DNA from: Desulfobacteraceae bacterium
GTDB lineage: Bacteria > Desulfobacterota > Desulfobacteria > Desulfobacterales > Desulfosalsimonadaceae
NCBI GenBank assembly: GCA_011390415.1
Contig: JAABSL010000033.1
Span: forward strand, 1 to 35,715
Length of the DNA: 35,715 nucleotides
Reading direction: 5' to 3'
The notes below the pieces were generated by a model. The model made no database searches and had not been told where the DNA came from. It worked only from the letters and a program-made list of their open reading frames with translations. How positions within the stretch are numbered: position 1 is the first letter of the stretch; each line of letters opens with the position of its first letter. Both the position numbers and the translations under genes were made by a program. Below, in pieces: positions 17,479-27,351 of the stretch.

Positions 17479-20154
17479 TTGGAACAAAACAAAATTTCAC
17501 CGGCTAAAAATCTGACAGTGATTACCACGCATACAAATGCGGATTTTGATGCCATTGGCTCCATGCTGGCCGCGCACAAATTATACCCCGGCTCTCTGGT
17601 CATTTATCCTGAATTCAATGAAAAAAACTCAAAAAATTTCTTTGTCGGTTCCATGGCATATCTTTTTAACATGATTCATATCAAAGAAGTCGACAAGTCC
17701 GCGATAGACCGGCTGATTATTGTCGACACCAAGCAGGCGCACCGTATCGGAGAACTCGCCGACATTATTCATAAGCCCGGCATTGAAATCCATATATTTG
17801 ATCATCACCCCGCCACCCGAAAAGATATAAAAGCCGACTTTGAAGTAAGCAATCCCACGGGCGCCAATGTCACGCTTTTGACCGAGATGATCCGGAAAAA
17901 CGAGATCCCCATCAATGCGGAAGAGGCCACGATCATGTGCCTGGGGATTTATGAAGATACCGGCTCCTTTACGTTTCCGTCCACAACGGAAAGGGATTTT
18001 ACCGCAGCGGCATTTCTTGTTTCCAAAGGCGCGGATCTTGTCACTATCGCCAACCTGATCGCCAAGGAAATGGACCCCCGCCAGGTCAGCCTGTTAAATG
18101 ACATGATCAATGCAGCGGTCACGCATACGATTAACGGACTGGAAGTCGCCGTTACCAGTGTATCCTGTGATGAGTATATTCACGATCTGGCGTTTCTGGT
18201 CCAGAAAATGATGAAGATCGAATCATTGACCGCGCTGTTCGGCATTGCGTTGATGAAAAACAAAATATACATTTCCGCGCGAAGCCGCTCGGATGACGTC
18301 GATGTCGGTGCCATCGTATCGGAACTCGGCGGCGGGGGGCATAAATATGCGGCCGCCGCCACAATTAAAGAAAAGACTCTGGCCCAGACTGAAACCGAAC
18401 TGGTGGCGATACTCCAAAAACATATTAAAGCAAAGAATCTGGCGGAGAGCATCATGTCGTCGCCGGCAATTTCGGCTGTTCCGGATATCACCTGCAAAGA
18501 TGCGCGGGACATGCTGTCCAGGTACAACGTCAATGCCCTGCTGGTTGTGAAAAATGTGGACGGGAAAAAACAGCTGCTGGGCTTTATCTCGCGCCAGGTC
18601 ATTGAAAAAGCGTTATATCATTCTTTGGATGAGATCCCGATCAAAGAATATATGTCCACGGAATTTGCCGTTGTCGGCCCGGAAGCCAACCTTGACGAAA
18701 TCCAGCATAAAATCATTGAAAATAAACAGCGGGTGCTGCCGGTCATTAAAGATGAGGAAGTTATCGGCGTGATCACGCGCACGGATCTCCTGCATCTTCT
18801 GGTCCAGGAATCCGATGCAAAAAAGCTGCTGCTGCCAATGGAAAAACAGGCAGCATCCCATCCCCGGACCAAAAACATCTCCGGCTTTATGAAAGAGCGA
18901 CTCCCAAAGAGAATACTGAACCTGTTGCGGCATATCGGTGAAGTGGCGGATCAGATAGGGTTTTCAGCTTACGTGGTGGGCGGATTTGTGCGCGATCTGT
19001 TTTTATACCGGCACAATGAAGATATTGATATTGTGGTCGAAGGGGACGGCATCGCATTTGCTAAACAATTTTCCCAATTCTACGGTGCGCGCGTAAATTC
19101 TTATGAAAAATTCGGCACCGCGGTAATCATTTTTTCAGACGGCTTCAAGATCGATGTCGCCTCTGCACGCATGGAATATTACAATGCTCCGGCCGCATTA
19201 CCCACGGTTGAAATGAGCTCAATTAAGACAGATCTTCTCAGGCGGGATTTTACCATCAACACGCTTTGCGTTACCTTAAATAAATCTTCTTTCGGGTATC
19301 TCATTGATTTTTTCGGTGCTCAGCGGGATATTAAAGAAAAAGTAATCCGGATTTTACACAATTTAAGCTTTGTGGAAGACCCGACACGGGTATTCCGCGC
19401 CATCCGGTTTGAGCAGCGCTTCGGCTTTACCATCGGCAAACTCACTTCCGGCCTGATCGAAAACGCCGTAAAAATGGATTTTTTCAAGCGGCTGTCCGGC
19501 CGCCGGGTATTTTCCGAACTCTGCCATATCCTGAAAGAAGAAAACCCGACCCAATACCTGATCCGGCTCGACGAATACAATCTGCTCACCGTAATCGATC
19601 CTTCCTTTGCGCTGAACAAAAAAATGATTGCCTGTTTTAATTCCGCAAAAAAAGTCCTGGCCTGGTTTGATCTCCTTTTTACCGAAGAACCCTATATGAA
19701 GTGGGCGGTTTATTTCCTGATAATGCATCGTCATAAAGAAAAAAAAAGCTCTGAAGAAATATGCGAGCGTCTGGAACTGGCGCCGCGGCATCAGAAATTT
19801 TTTGTCAGGGAACGACTGTTTGCCGAAGACCGCTTAAACCGGCTTCATCAGAACATGCCAAATACGTTCAGCGATATTTACCGTCAGCTGAAGGATTTAA
19901 AGATCGAACTGATTCTTTACATTATGGCCATCACAACGCATACGCAACTGATCAAAATGATATCCTATTATGTAACCGATCTTAGAAACACGAAGCTTTC
20001 GGTGAGCGGGAAAGATATTGCGGCATTGGGACTCGCGCCCTCTCCTGTTTACGGAAAAATTTTATCCGCGGTAATGGATGCAAAACTAAACGGCCGGATC
20101 GAATCTCACGACCAGGAACTGGATCTCTTAAAAAAATATGTTGCCGAACTTTAA
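17479..20154 (+). CDS. DHH/DHHA1 phosphoesterase - two CBS domains - class II tRNA nucleotidyltransferase/poly(A) polymerase fusion; TTG start
   Basis: THTNADFDAIGS, FDHHPATR and SELGGGGHKYAAAA (DHH/DHHA1); CBS-like pair ~aa 320-450; VVGGFVRDLFLYRHNEDIDIVVEGD, LRRDFTINTL, FVEDPTRVFRAIRFEQRF (class II NTase head). Confidence 0.93.
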   Translation: MEQNKISPAKNLTVITTHTNADFDAIGSMLAAHKLYPGSLVIYPEFNEKNSKNFFVGSMAYLFNMIHIKEVDKSAIDRLIIVDTKQAHRIGELADIIHKPGIEIHIFDHHPATRKDIKADFEVSNPTGANVTLLTEMIRKNEIPINAEEATIMCLGIYEDTGSFTFPSTTERDFTAAAFLVSKGADLVTIANLIAKEMDPRQVSLLNDMINAAVTHTINGLEVAVTSVSCDEYIHDLAFLVQKMMKIESLTALFGIALMKNKIYISARSRSDDVDVGAIVSELGGGGHKYAAAATIKEKTLAQTETELVAILQKHIKAKNLAESIMSSPAISAVPDITCKDARDMLSRYNVNALLVVKNVDGKKQLLGFISRQVIEKALYHSLDEIPIKEYMSTEFAVVGPEANLDEIQHKIIENKQRVLPVIKDEEVIGVITRTDLLHLLVQESDAKKLLLPMEKQAASHPRTKNISGFMKERLPKRILNLLRHIGEVADQIGFSAYVVGGFVRDLFLYRHNEDIDIVVEGDGIAFAKQFSQFYGARVNSYEKFGTAVIIFSDGFKIDVASARMEYYNAPAALPTVEMSSIKTDLLRRDFTINTLCVTLNKSSFGYLIDFFGAQRDIKEKVIRILHNLSFVEDPTRVFRAIRFEQRFGFTIGKLTSGLIENAVKMDFFKRLSGRRVFSELCHILKEENPTQYLIRLDEYNLLTVIDPSFALNKKMIACFNSAKKVLAWFDLLFTEEPYMKWAVYFLIMHRHKEKKSSEEICERLELAPRHQKFFVRERLFAEDRLNRLHQNMPNTFSDIYRQLKDLKIELILYIMAITTHTQLIKMISYYVTDLRNTKLSVSGKDIAALGLAPSPVYGKILSAVMDAKLNGRIESHDQELDLLKKYVAEL

Positions 20155-20800
20155 CCCCATCGAATTCATTATCATTATCATTCCGCTGCTGATTGCGGTA
20201 ACCGCTCATGAATATGCCCATGGTTATGCTGCGTTTAAATTAGGAGACACCACCGCCAAAGATGCCGGACGGCTCAGCATCAACCCTGTCCGGCATCTTG
20301 ATATGGTGGGGTCTTTTATACTGCCGCTGATTTTAAAATTATCCGGTGCCCCCATTCTGTTCGGATACGCCAAACCGGTGCCGGTGAATTTTTCAAACCT
20401 TCGAAATTTCAAATCCGGCACCCTCTGGGTGGCTTCTGCCGGTGTTATCACCAATTTTATCCTGGCCCTGGTGTCCGCCGGTGCGTTTCAAATCCTTCTG
20501 TCTGCTCAGCCCCTATGGCAAAACATGGTGATTCAACCGGTAATGATGATATTTCTCAAATTATTTGCCTACAGCGTAATGATCAATCTGGTGCTGGCAA
20601 TTTTCAACCTCATCCCCATTCCGCCCCTTGACGGCGGCCGGATTATGACGGTCCTGCTGCCCACGCACATGCAGCAAAAATTCCGGCGCATCGAACCGTT
20701 TGGATTTTTAATATTGATCATGCTTCTTTTGACAAATTCGCTTGATATTTTGATTACTTTTTTTATAACTCCATTGATCAACTGGCTTCTCGGTATTTAA
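20138..20800 (+). CDS. Site-2 protease family (M50) membrane metalloprotease
   Basis: TAHEYAHGYAAFKLGD (HExxH-type) and NLIPIPPLDGGRIM motifs, hydrophobic; overlaps the previous gene by 17 bp. Confidence 0.92.
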   Translation: MLPNFNPIEFIIIIIPLLIAVTAHEYAHGYAAFKLGDTTAKDAGRLSINPVRHLDMVGSFILPLILKLSGAPILFGYAKPVPVNFSNLRNFKSGTLWVASAGVITNFILALVSAGAFQILLSAQPLWQNMVIQPVMMIFLKLFAYSVMINLVLAIFNLIPIPPLDGGRIMTVLLPTHMQQKFRRIEPFGFLILIMLLLTNSLDILITFFITPLINWLLGI

Positions 20801-20807
20801 ATAAATT

Positions 20808-21812
20808 TTGAACAGGAAAAATCTGATGACCAACAAAAAACGAATCGTCAGCGGCATGCGGCCCACCGGCCCGCTGCATCTCGGCAATTATCACGGGGCA
20901 CTCAACAACTGGATTTCCATGCAGGACACCCATGACTGTTTTTTCTTTATCGCGGACTGGCACGCTTTGACCAGCAACTATGAAGATCCGGGCGATATTT
21001 CTGATTTTAACCGGCAGATGATCATTGACTGGCTGAGCGCCGGGCTGTCGCCGGAAAAAAGCACCCTGTTTGTTCAGTCCCACATTAAAGAGCATGCGGA
21101 ACTGTTTCTTATTCTTTCCATGATCACGCCCACCCCATGGCTGGAACGCAACCCCACTTATAAAGACCAGATTGCCCAGTTGAACAACAAGGATCTCTCA
21201 ACGTTCGGCTTTTTAGGATATCCGGTGCTTCAGGCGGCGGACATCATCATATACAAGGCCCAGGGCGTGCCCGTCGGGATTGATCAGGCAGCGCATATTG
21301 AAATCACCCGGGAAATCGCCCGCCGTTTCAACTATCTTTACGGCAATGTTTTTCCGGAACCGGAAACCATTTTAACTGAAATGGCAAAAATACTGGGTAC
21401 GGACCGCAGAAAAATGAGCAAAAGCTATCATAATGCCATTTATCTGTCTGATCCGCCGGACGCGATTATGGCCACGGCGTTAAAAATGGTTACCGATCCC
21501 CAGCGGGCCCGGAAATCAGATCCCGGCAACCCGGATGTCTGCAATGTATTTGAATTTCATAAACTTTATTCCCCGGAAACAATGGTATCCGCCGTTAATG
21601 CGGATTGCCGGTCCGCTCAGATCGGCTGTGTGGACTGCAAAAAAATGATGGCAAAAAACCTGATCGATGCCCTGGCCCCGATTCGTGAAAAAAATCAATA
21701 TTTCATCGATCACCCGAAAATTATCGATGAAATTCTTGCTTCAGGGGATAAAATGGCCGCAACGGTCGCGCAGGAAACGATGAGAGAAGTCCGGGCGGCG
21801 CTCAAACTGTAA
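20808..21812 (+). CDS. trpS: Tryptophanyl-tRNA synthetase (likely start at internal MTNKKRIVSGMRPTG)
   Basis: RIVSGMRPTGPLHLGNYHGAL (HIGH-type), GVPVGIDQAAHIEITREIARRFN, RKMSKSYHN (KMSKS). Confidence 0.96.
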   Translation: MNRKNLMTNKKRIVSGMRPTGPLHLGNYHGALNNWISMQDTHDCFFFIADWHALTSNYEDPGDISDFNRQMIIDWLSAGLSPEKSTLFVQSHIKEHAELFLILSMITPTPWLERNPTYKDQIAQLNNKDLSTFGFLGYPVLQAADIIIYKAQGVPVGIDQAAHIEITREIARRFNYLYGNVFPEPETILTEMAKILGTDRRKMSKSYHNAIYLSDPPDAIMATALKMVTDPQRARKSDPGNPDVCNVFEFHKLYSPETMVSAVNADCRSAQIGCVDCKKMMAKNLIDALAPIREKNQYFIDHPKIIDEILASGDKMAATVAQETMREVRAALKL

Positions 21813-21820
21813 TTTGAAAA

Positions 21821-22549
21821 ATGAATATGACCAGCCACACCTATGAAATAAAACTGGACAATATTTTTGAAGGCCCCATGGACCTTCTGGTCCATCTCAT
21901 TAAAAAACATGAAGTGGATATTTATGATATTCCCATTGCATTGATCACCGATCAGTTTCTGGCCTACCTGGAATGGATGGAGTCATTAAACATCGAGGTG
22001 GCCAGTGACTTTCTGGTCATGGCCGCCACCCTGGCCCATATAAAATCCCGAATGCTGCTGCCGAAACGCGCAAACGAGCCGGAAGATGAGGAGGAAGAAG
22101 ACCTGAGACTGGAAATCGCCGGCCAGCTCATCGAATATCTGCAGATGAAAGACGTTGCGCTTCAGCTGTCCCAACGGCCCATTCTGGATGAAGATGTATT
22201 TACCCGGAGTCCGGACAAATCATTCTTTGTCATCGATCCGGAAGAAGAGGTCGTTAAAACCGACCTGTTTGACCTGATTTCAGCATATCACAAACTGCTC
22301 GATAAAACATCCGGCAAAGACGGCATGCGTATTATTCCGGAACGGGTTTCCGTTAAGGACCGAATGACCGAGATCATCGATATCATGGAAAATAAAGGCA
22401 CGGTCACCTTTCTTGAACTGTTATCCCGACAACCGGAACGCATTGACATTGTGGTAACCTTTCTGGCGGTCCTGGAAATCATCAAATTAAAACTGGTTCG
22501 GATTGTTGAAAACGGTCCGGGCAACGGTTTAAGGCTTTTTTATACATGA
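21821..22549 (+). CDS. scpA: Segregation and condensation protein A
   Basis: YEIKLDNIFEGPMDLLVHLIKKHEVDIYDIPIALITDQFLAYL; MAATLAHIKSRMLLP; followed by scpB. Confidence 0.95.
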   Translation: MNMTSHTYEIKLDNIFEGPMDLLVHLIKKHEVDIYDIPIALITDQFLAYLEWMESLNIEVASDFLVMAATLAHIKSRMLLPKRANEPEDEEEEDLRLEIAGQLIEYLQMKDVALQLSQRPILDEDVFTRSPDKSFFVIDPEEEVVKTDLFDLISAYHKLLDKTSGKDGMRIIPERVSVKDRMTEIIDIMENKGTVTFLELLSRQPERIDIVVTFLAVLEIIKLKLVRIVENGPGNGLRLFYT

Positions 22550-22556
22550 TAAAGCA

Positions 22557-22605
22557 GGTGGAAGGTGGAAGGTGGAAGGTGGAAGGTGGAAGGTGGAAGG
22601 TGGAA
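22557..22605 (+). repeat. Perfect heptanucleotide tandem repeat (GGTGGAA)x7, with degenerate heptads GATTGAA-GACTCAA-GGCGAAA continuing to 22626
   Basis: Counted directly in the sequence between the scpA stop and the scpB start. Confidence 0.97.
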
Positions 22606-22637
22606 GATTGAAGACTCAAGGCGAAAGGTTTTAATCC

Positions 22638-23225
22638 ATGGAAGATCTCAAAAACATTGTTGAAAGCCTTTTGTTTGTTGCGGAAACGCCCCTGTCCATG
22701 GAGCATTTTAAAGCCGCGTTGCCTGAAGCGGAAACGGATCACATCAAACAATCGATTCTTGCGTTAAAAGAAGAGTATGAGTTAAAAAACGGGGGATTTC
22801 TGGTCCATGAGGTGGCCGGCGGGTTTCAGTTCAGGACCCGGCCGGAATACAAAGAATGGATACGGCGCCTGCTGCAGCCCAAGCCCCCGAAACTCAGTAA
22901 ACCGGCCATGGAGACCCTGGCCATCATCGCCTACCGGCAGCCGATTCTGCGCAGTGAAGTGGAACATATCCGGGGGGTTACTTCCGGAAATTCAATCCGG
23001 ATGCTTTTAGAACGAAAGCTCATTCGTGTCCTCGGCCGGCGCGAAGTGCCCGGACGGCCGCTGGTGTATGCCACCACCAAAAAATTCTTAGAAACCTTTG
23101 ACCTGAAGGATTTAAAGGACCTGCCCTCGCTAAAGGAAATTGATGATCTGGAAAGCAAATCCGTCAAACCCCGCCAGCGGGAAATTGTTTTCAGCGCCTC
23201 CGACCCCGATGTCCGGAAACGATGA
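22638..23225 (+). CDS. scpB: Segregation and condensation protein B
   Basis: LKNIVESLLFVAETPLSMEHFKAAL; KPAMETLAIIAYRQPILRSEVEHIRGVTSGNSIRMLLERKLIRVLGRREVPGRPLVYATTKKFLETFDLKDLKDLPSL. Confidence 0.95.
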   Translation: MEDLKNIVESLLFVAETPLSMEHFKAALPEAETDHIKQSILALKEEYELKNGGFLVHEVAGGFQFRTRPEYKEWIRRLLQPKPPKLSKPAMETLAIIAYRQPILRSEVEHIRGVTSGNSIRMLLERKLIRVLGRREVPGRPLVYATTKKFLETFDLKDLKDLPSLKEIDDLESKSVKPRQREIVFSASDPDVRKR

Positions 23226-23352
23226 AACGGAAAGAGATGAAATGAGAGTGGAAACGGATTCAGATTTTGACGATGACGTCGACAGCGATGAAGAGGCAAT
23301 CCGCACGGCTGAAGAGGATGAAGAAGATACCGTTGCAGATAAAAACACTTGA
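23209..23352 (+). CDS. Possible small acidic ORF (47 aa), or out-of-frame acidic tail of ScpB
   Basis: Frame +1 relative to scpB, overlapping its 3' end: MSGNDETERDEMRVETDSDFDDDVDSDEEAIRTAEEDEEDTVADKNT; 22 of 47 residues are D/E. Confidence 0.35.
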   Translation: MSGNDETERDEMRVETDSDFDDDVDSDEEAIRTAEEDEEDTVADKNT

Positions 23353-23391
23353 CTTATGAAGGTCTGCGGAACTAATAAAATATAAAGATCC

Positions 23392-23466
23392 GGGCGGTTA
23401 ACTCAGCGGGAGAGTGCTACCTTCACACGGTAGAAGTCGTTGGTTCAAATCCAATACCGCCTACCA
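23392..23466 (+). tRNA. tRNA-Val (anticodon CAC), CCA encoded
   Basis: Cloverleaf by hand: acceptor GGGCGGT/ACCGCCT, D-stem ACTC/GAGT, anticodon stem CTACC/GGTAG with loop TTCACAC, T-arm GTTGG-TTCAAAT-CCAAT, discriminator A, CCA. Confidence 0.93.
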
Positions 23467-23474
23467 GCAATGAC

Positions 23475-23512
23475 AAGGGTTTATGAGCATCAAAGCTTAT
23501 AAACCCTTTTTT
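23475..23512 (+). terminator. Intrinsic terminator downstream of tRNA-Val
   Basis: AAGGGTTTATGAGC-atcaaa-GCTTATAAACCCTT then TTTT; 14-bp stem with one G/T wobble. Confidence 0.9.
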
Positions 23513-23671
23513 AATGGACATTCGAAAGCATTGAATTGTCCAGGTCTATTTACGATCCTTTACAAATCCCTCTTTCAGTGTTATTTTTTATATTTTAGAA
23601 TGATTAACATCCGAATGCGCCGATGTAATCTACGGTGCAACAGTCAATCTTAAAATTATCAGGAGTCTGAG

Positions 23672-24118
23672 ATGGAGTTTATCAAAATTCGGTTTGCCAA
23701 TGACTTTGATCGTATGGGGTCTAAATTTGAAAAGACCATCGCCGACATGTTTAACACCATGAATCCCATGTTCGCGTTCGCCAAAAGTGCATGGAAACCG
23801 CCCATTGATATCTTTGAAACATCGGACAGCATTCTGATAACCGCTGAGATCGCAGGGGTTGAACGAGAAAATCTGGAACTGGAAATCAACAGCCGCGCCA
23901 TCAGAATTTCCGGCAAACGGGCCCCTGTCCCATCTGCCCAGAATGGACGGTATCGGCTGGCGGAAATCCAATACGGTATCTTCGAACGGATCATGCACCT
24001 GCCCGTCCTGATTGATCCGGAAAAAGTCACGGCCACCTACAAAAAAGGGCTGCTTCAAATCAATCTGGCAAAAATAACCGGTGAAACCACCTATAAAGTG
24101 CCCATTTCCGGTGAATAA
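23672..24118 (+). CDS. Hsp20/alpha-crystallin family small heat shock protein
   Basis: [42 protein letters not shown] ... [34 protein letters not shown]: alpha-crystallin domain. Confidence 0.92.
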   Translation: MEFIKIRFANDFDRMGSKFEKTIADMFNTMNPMFAFAKSAWKPPIDIFETSDSILITAEIAGVERENLELEINSRAIRISGKRAPVPSAQNGRYRLAEIQYGIFERIMHLPVLIDPEKVTATYKKGLLQINLAKITGETTYKVPISGE

Positions 24119-24195
24119 ACCATCCGGAGATCCGAGTTCAAATCATTTTCTCTTTTCTTAAATTAATTTTTAAAAAAATATATCCGGAGGCACCT

Positions 24196-26544
24196 ATGAG
24201 TCAGTCACCCCAAGATGAAGCCTTTGCAAATGAACAAATACCGGAAATTTTACCGATTCTTCCGTTGTTTGATGTGGTCATGTTTCCCAAAATGGTTTTG
24301 CCGCTGATTGTATTGCAAAAAGAATCCATACAGTTAATCGACGAAGCCATGTCTAAAAACCGGATTATCGGCACGGTGGCTTCAAAGTTCACGGATCCCA
24401 AAACCGAGTATACATCGAATGACCTCTATACCGTGGGGTCTTCCGCGGTAATCCTGAAAATGGCAAAAGTGGAAGAGGACAAAGCCCAGCTGCTGCTGCA
24501 GGGACTGAAGCGATTTAAAATAACGGACTATACGTCCGACAAACCGTATTTTCAGGCCCGGGTCAGTGCCCTTGACAGCCTGTTCACCAAAGACAAGGAA
24601 ACCGAGGCGTTGATGGCCAATCTGGTCAATCAATATCAGCGGATTGTCGAGCTTTCCCCCGGCCTGCCCCCCGAGATCGTCTCCATGGCGAAATCGTTGG
24701 AAGAACCCGACATTCTCGCGGATATGATCACGTCCACCATTAATTCCACAACACCGGAAAAACAGGGTATACTGGAAACATTAGATGTTAAGGAGCGGTT
24801 GAACAAAGTAACGAAAATGGTCAACTATCAGCTGGAAATACTGGAAATGGGCAACAAAATCCAGACCCAGGTGAAAGGCGATATGGACAAGCAGCAGCGC
24901 GATTACTATCTTCGCCAGCAGTTAAAGGCCATCCGGGAAGAACTGGGCGAAACCGACGATTCAAACGTTGAAATCGAAGAATACCGCACAAAAATTGCTG
25001 AAAAGAATCTTCCGGAAATGGTGCAGAAAGAAGCGGAACGGGAATTGGGCCGTCTTGCCCGGATGCATCCGTCTTCTGCCGAATATACGGTTGTTCTGAC
25101 TTATCTGGACTGGCTCACGGAACTCCCCTGGAACGAAGGATCGGAAGACAATCTGGATCTTACCAAGGCCGAAAAGATTCTGGACGCTGATCATTATGGT
25201 CTGGACAAGGCCAAAAAACGAATTCTGGAATATCTGGCCGTCCGCAAGCTCAACCCGGACATCAAAGGCCCCATCCTGTGCCTGGCCGGCCCGCCGGGAA
25301 CCGGAAAAACATCTCTGGGCCATTCCGTGGCAAACGCTTTAGGTCGGAAATTTATCAGAATTGCTTTGGGCGGCATCCGGGATGAAGCGGAAATCAGGGG
25401 CCATCGCCGCACCTATGTGGGGGCATTGCCCGGCCGGATTATCCAGGGCATCCGGCGGGCCGGGTCCAACAACCCGGTTTTCATGCTCGACGAGATCGAC
25501 AAGGTGGGCAGTGATTTCCGCGGCGACCCGTCATCCGCCCTTCTGGAAGTTCTGGACCCGGAACAAAATTTTTCATTTGAAGATCATTACTTGGATGTTC
25601 CATTTGATCTTTCCCAGGTGATGTTCATCACCACCGCCAATATCCTGGATACGATCCCGCCGGCCTTAAGAGACCGCATGGAGGTCCTGAGACTGGCGGG
25701 CTATACGCTGGAGGAAAAGAGCAAAATCGCCTCCCGGTATCTCATTCCCCGGCAAAGAGAAGCAAACGGTTTAAAATCAGAACATATCACTTTCACCAAA
25801 GGGGCGATCAATCAGATCATCAGCGGATACACCCGGGAAGCCGGTTTGCGGAATCTGGAACGGGAAATCGGCAATGTCTGCCGGGGCGTGGCCGCCAGCA
25901 TTGCCAAAGGGGAAAAAGAATCCGTCAACATCAATACCAAGAACCTCTCCAAATACCTGGGTCCGGTAAAAATCACCAATGAATTGAAAAAACGGGTGGC
26001 CACCCCGGGTGTTATCATGGGACTGGCATGGACAGAGGCCGGCGGCGACATCCTGTTTATTGAAGCCACCACCATGCGGGGCAGCGGCCGGCTGACACTC
26101 ACCGGTCAGTTGGGGGACGTCATGAAAGAATCCGCCACCGCGGCATTGAGCTATATCCGTTCCAATGCCGTATCTCTCGGCATTGAAGATGATTACTTTC
26201 AGAATCACGACATCCACATTCATGTGCCGGCCGGTGCCATTCCCAAAGACGGACCGTCCGCCGGCGTGACCATGCTGACCGCCATTGCCTCCGTGCTGAC
26301 CGGCGCCACCACCCACAAGGATCTGGCCATGACCGGCGAAATCACCCTGCGGGGCCAGGTGATGCCCGTGGGCGGTATCAAGGAAAAAGTGCTGGCCGCT
26401 CACCGTTCCGGCATCAAGACCATTATCATGCCGGCATTGTGCGAAAAAGACCTGATTGATGTACCCAAAAAAGTAAAAAACGCCATCAAATTCCATTTTG
26501 TCAATAATATGAAGGATGTTTTAAAAATTGCACTCAACAAATAG
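24196..26544 (+). CDS. lon: ATP-dependent protease La (Lon)
   Basis: [36 protein letters not shown]; catalytic [11 protein letters not shown] and [30 protein letters not shown] upstream. Confidence 0.97.
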   Translation: MSQSPQDEAFANEQIPEILPILPLFDVVMFPKMVLPLIVLQKESIQLIDEAMSKNRIIGTVASKFTDPKTEYTSNDLYTVGSSAVILKMAKVEEDKAQLLLQGLKRFKITDYTSDKPYFQARVSALDSLFTKDKETEALMANLVNQYQRIVELSPGLPPEIVSMAKSLEEPDILADMITSTINSTTPEKQGILETLDVKERLNKVTKMVNYQLEILEMGNKIQTQVKGDMDKQQRDYYLRQQLKAIREELGETDDSNVEIEEYRTKIAEKNLPEMVQKEAERELGRLARMHPSSAEYTVVLTYLDWLTELPWNEGSEDNLDLTKAEKILDADHYGLDKAKKRILEYLAVRKLNPDIKGPILCLAGPPGTGKTSLGHSVANALGRKFIRIALGGIRDEAEIRGHRRTYVGALPGRIIQGIRRAGSNNPVFMLDEIDKVGSDFRGDPSSALLEVLDPEQNFSFEDHYLDVPFDLSQVMFITTANILDTIPPALRDRMEVLRLAGYTLEEKSKIASRYLIPRQREANGLKSEHITFTKGAINQIISGYTREAGLRNLEREIGNVCRGVAASIAKGEKESVNINTKNLSKYLGPVKITNELKKRVATPGVIMGLAWTEAGGDILFIEATTMRGSGRLTLTGQLGDVMKESATAALSYIRSNAVSLGIEDDYFQNHDIHIHVPAGAIPKDGPSAGVTMLTAIASVLTGATTHKDLAMTGEITLRGQVMPVGGIKEKVLAAHRSGIKTIIMPALCEKDLIDVPKKVKNAIKFHFVNNMKDVLKIALNK

Positions 26545-27349
26545 CCGGGACCTGAACAGAAACATTAAAACGATATCAACGCTTCTTTTCGCGTTAAAAG
26601 CATCCGGCCGAACATTCCTGCCGTTTTTTATAGTATTTATGGTGGCGGCAGGCAGTTTATACGGCTGCCGCAGCGACAAACCGGCATCGGACGTCACCAT
26701 CATGCCCGAAAATGCGTATGAAGTGGACGGCAGAATCTATCACCGCCTTGACAGCGCCGCGGGATTTTGTGAGCAGGGGGTGGCCTCCTGGTATGGCGAC
26801 CCGTTTCATAAAAAAAAGACCGCCAACGGCGAAGTCTACGACATGCATGCCATGACCGCGGCCCACAAAACACTCCCTTTCGGCACCATGGTGAAAGTGA
26901 CAAATGTTGAAAACAACAAATCCACCATTGTCCGGATCAATGACCGGGGCCCCTTCTGCCGGGACCGCATTATCGACCTGTCCTTTCGGGCGGCAAAAGA
27001 AATCGAAATGATTCAAAACGGCACCGCGGCCATTGAAATCGTCGCGCTGGGTACAGATGACGCCTATCTGGCCACAGCCAGGGACACGGCATCCGATGCG
27101 GTTTATTTTACCGGCGATTTTACCATTCAGGCAGGGTCTTTCAGCCGTCCGGAAAACGCGGAAAATTTAAAAAAATCCCTTGAAAAAATAGCGCAGGATG
27201 TGGTTGTGGGCGAGTTTGAAAAAAACAACCAAACTTTTTACCGGGTCCGCGTCGGTCGGTTCCACTCTCTTCTGCAGGCACGGGACACGGAACAGCAGCT
27301 CATCGAAAACGGCTTTGAGAATATCTATATCGTGGCCTGGGATTTATAA
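26528..27349 (+). CDS. rlpA: RlpA-like septal ring lytic transglycosylase lipoprotein with SPOR domain
   Basis: Lipobox [57 protein letters not shown]-terminal [21 protein letters not shown]...FYRVRVGRF. Confidence 0.92.
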   Translation: MHSTNSRDLNRNIKTISTLLFALKASGRTFLPFFIVFMVAAGSLYGCRSDKPASDVTIMPENAYEVDGRIYHRLDSAAGFCEQGVASWYGDPFHKKKTANGEVYDMHAMTAAHKTLPFGTMVKVTNVENNKSTIVRINDRGPFCRDRIIDLSFRAAKEIEMIQNGTAAIEIVALGTDDAYLATARDTASDAVYFTGDFTIQAGSFSRPENAENLKKSLEKIAQDVVVGEFEKNNQTFYRVRVGRFHSLLQARDTEQQLIENGFENIYIVAWDL

Positions 27350-27351
27350 CC

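Noticed and set aside
22557-22626. Tandem repeat considered as a CRISPR array
   Set aside because: The 7-bp units are contiguous with no spacers; it is a simple tandem repeat.
22482-22751. 89-aa minus-strand ORF containing STFHLPPSTFHLPP repeats
   Set aside because: The repeats are just the translation of the GGTGGAA tandem DNA repeat; no independent coding evidence.
23392-23520. tRNA-Val considered as an integration (att) site for a mobile element
   Set aside because: No integrase gene or repeated tRNA 3' end was seen; the sequence after it is a terminator and then hsp20/lon.
23520-23671. CIRCE/HrcA or sigma32 promoter upstream of hsp20
   Set aside because: No TTAGCACTC-N9-GAGTGCTAA dyad and no convincing CTTGAA / CCCCAT pair could be found by eye.
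25777-26496. 239-aa minus-strand ORF opposite lon
   Set aside because: Fully antisense to a strongly conserved lon catalytic region; low-complexity G/H/F-rich translation typical of a shadow ORF in GC-biased coding DNA.
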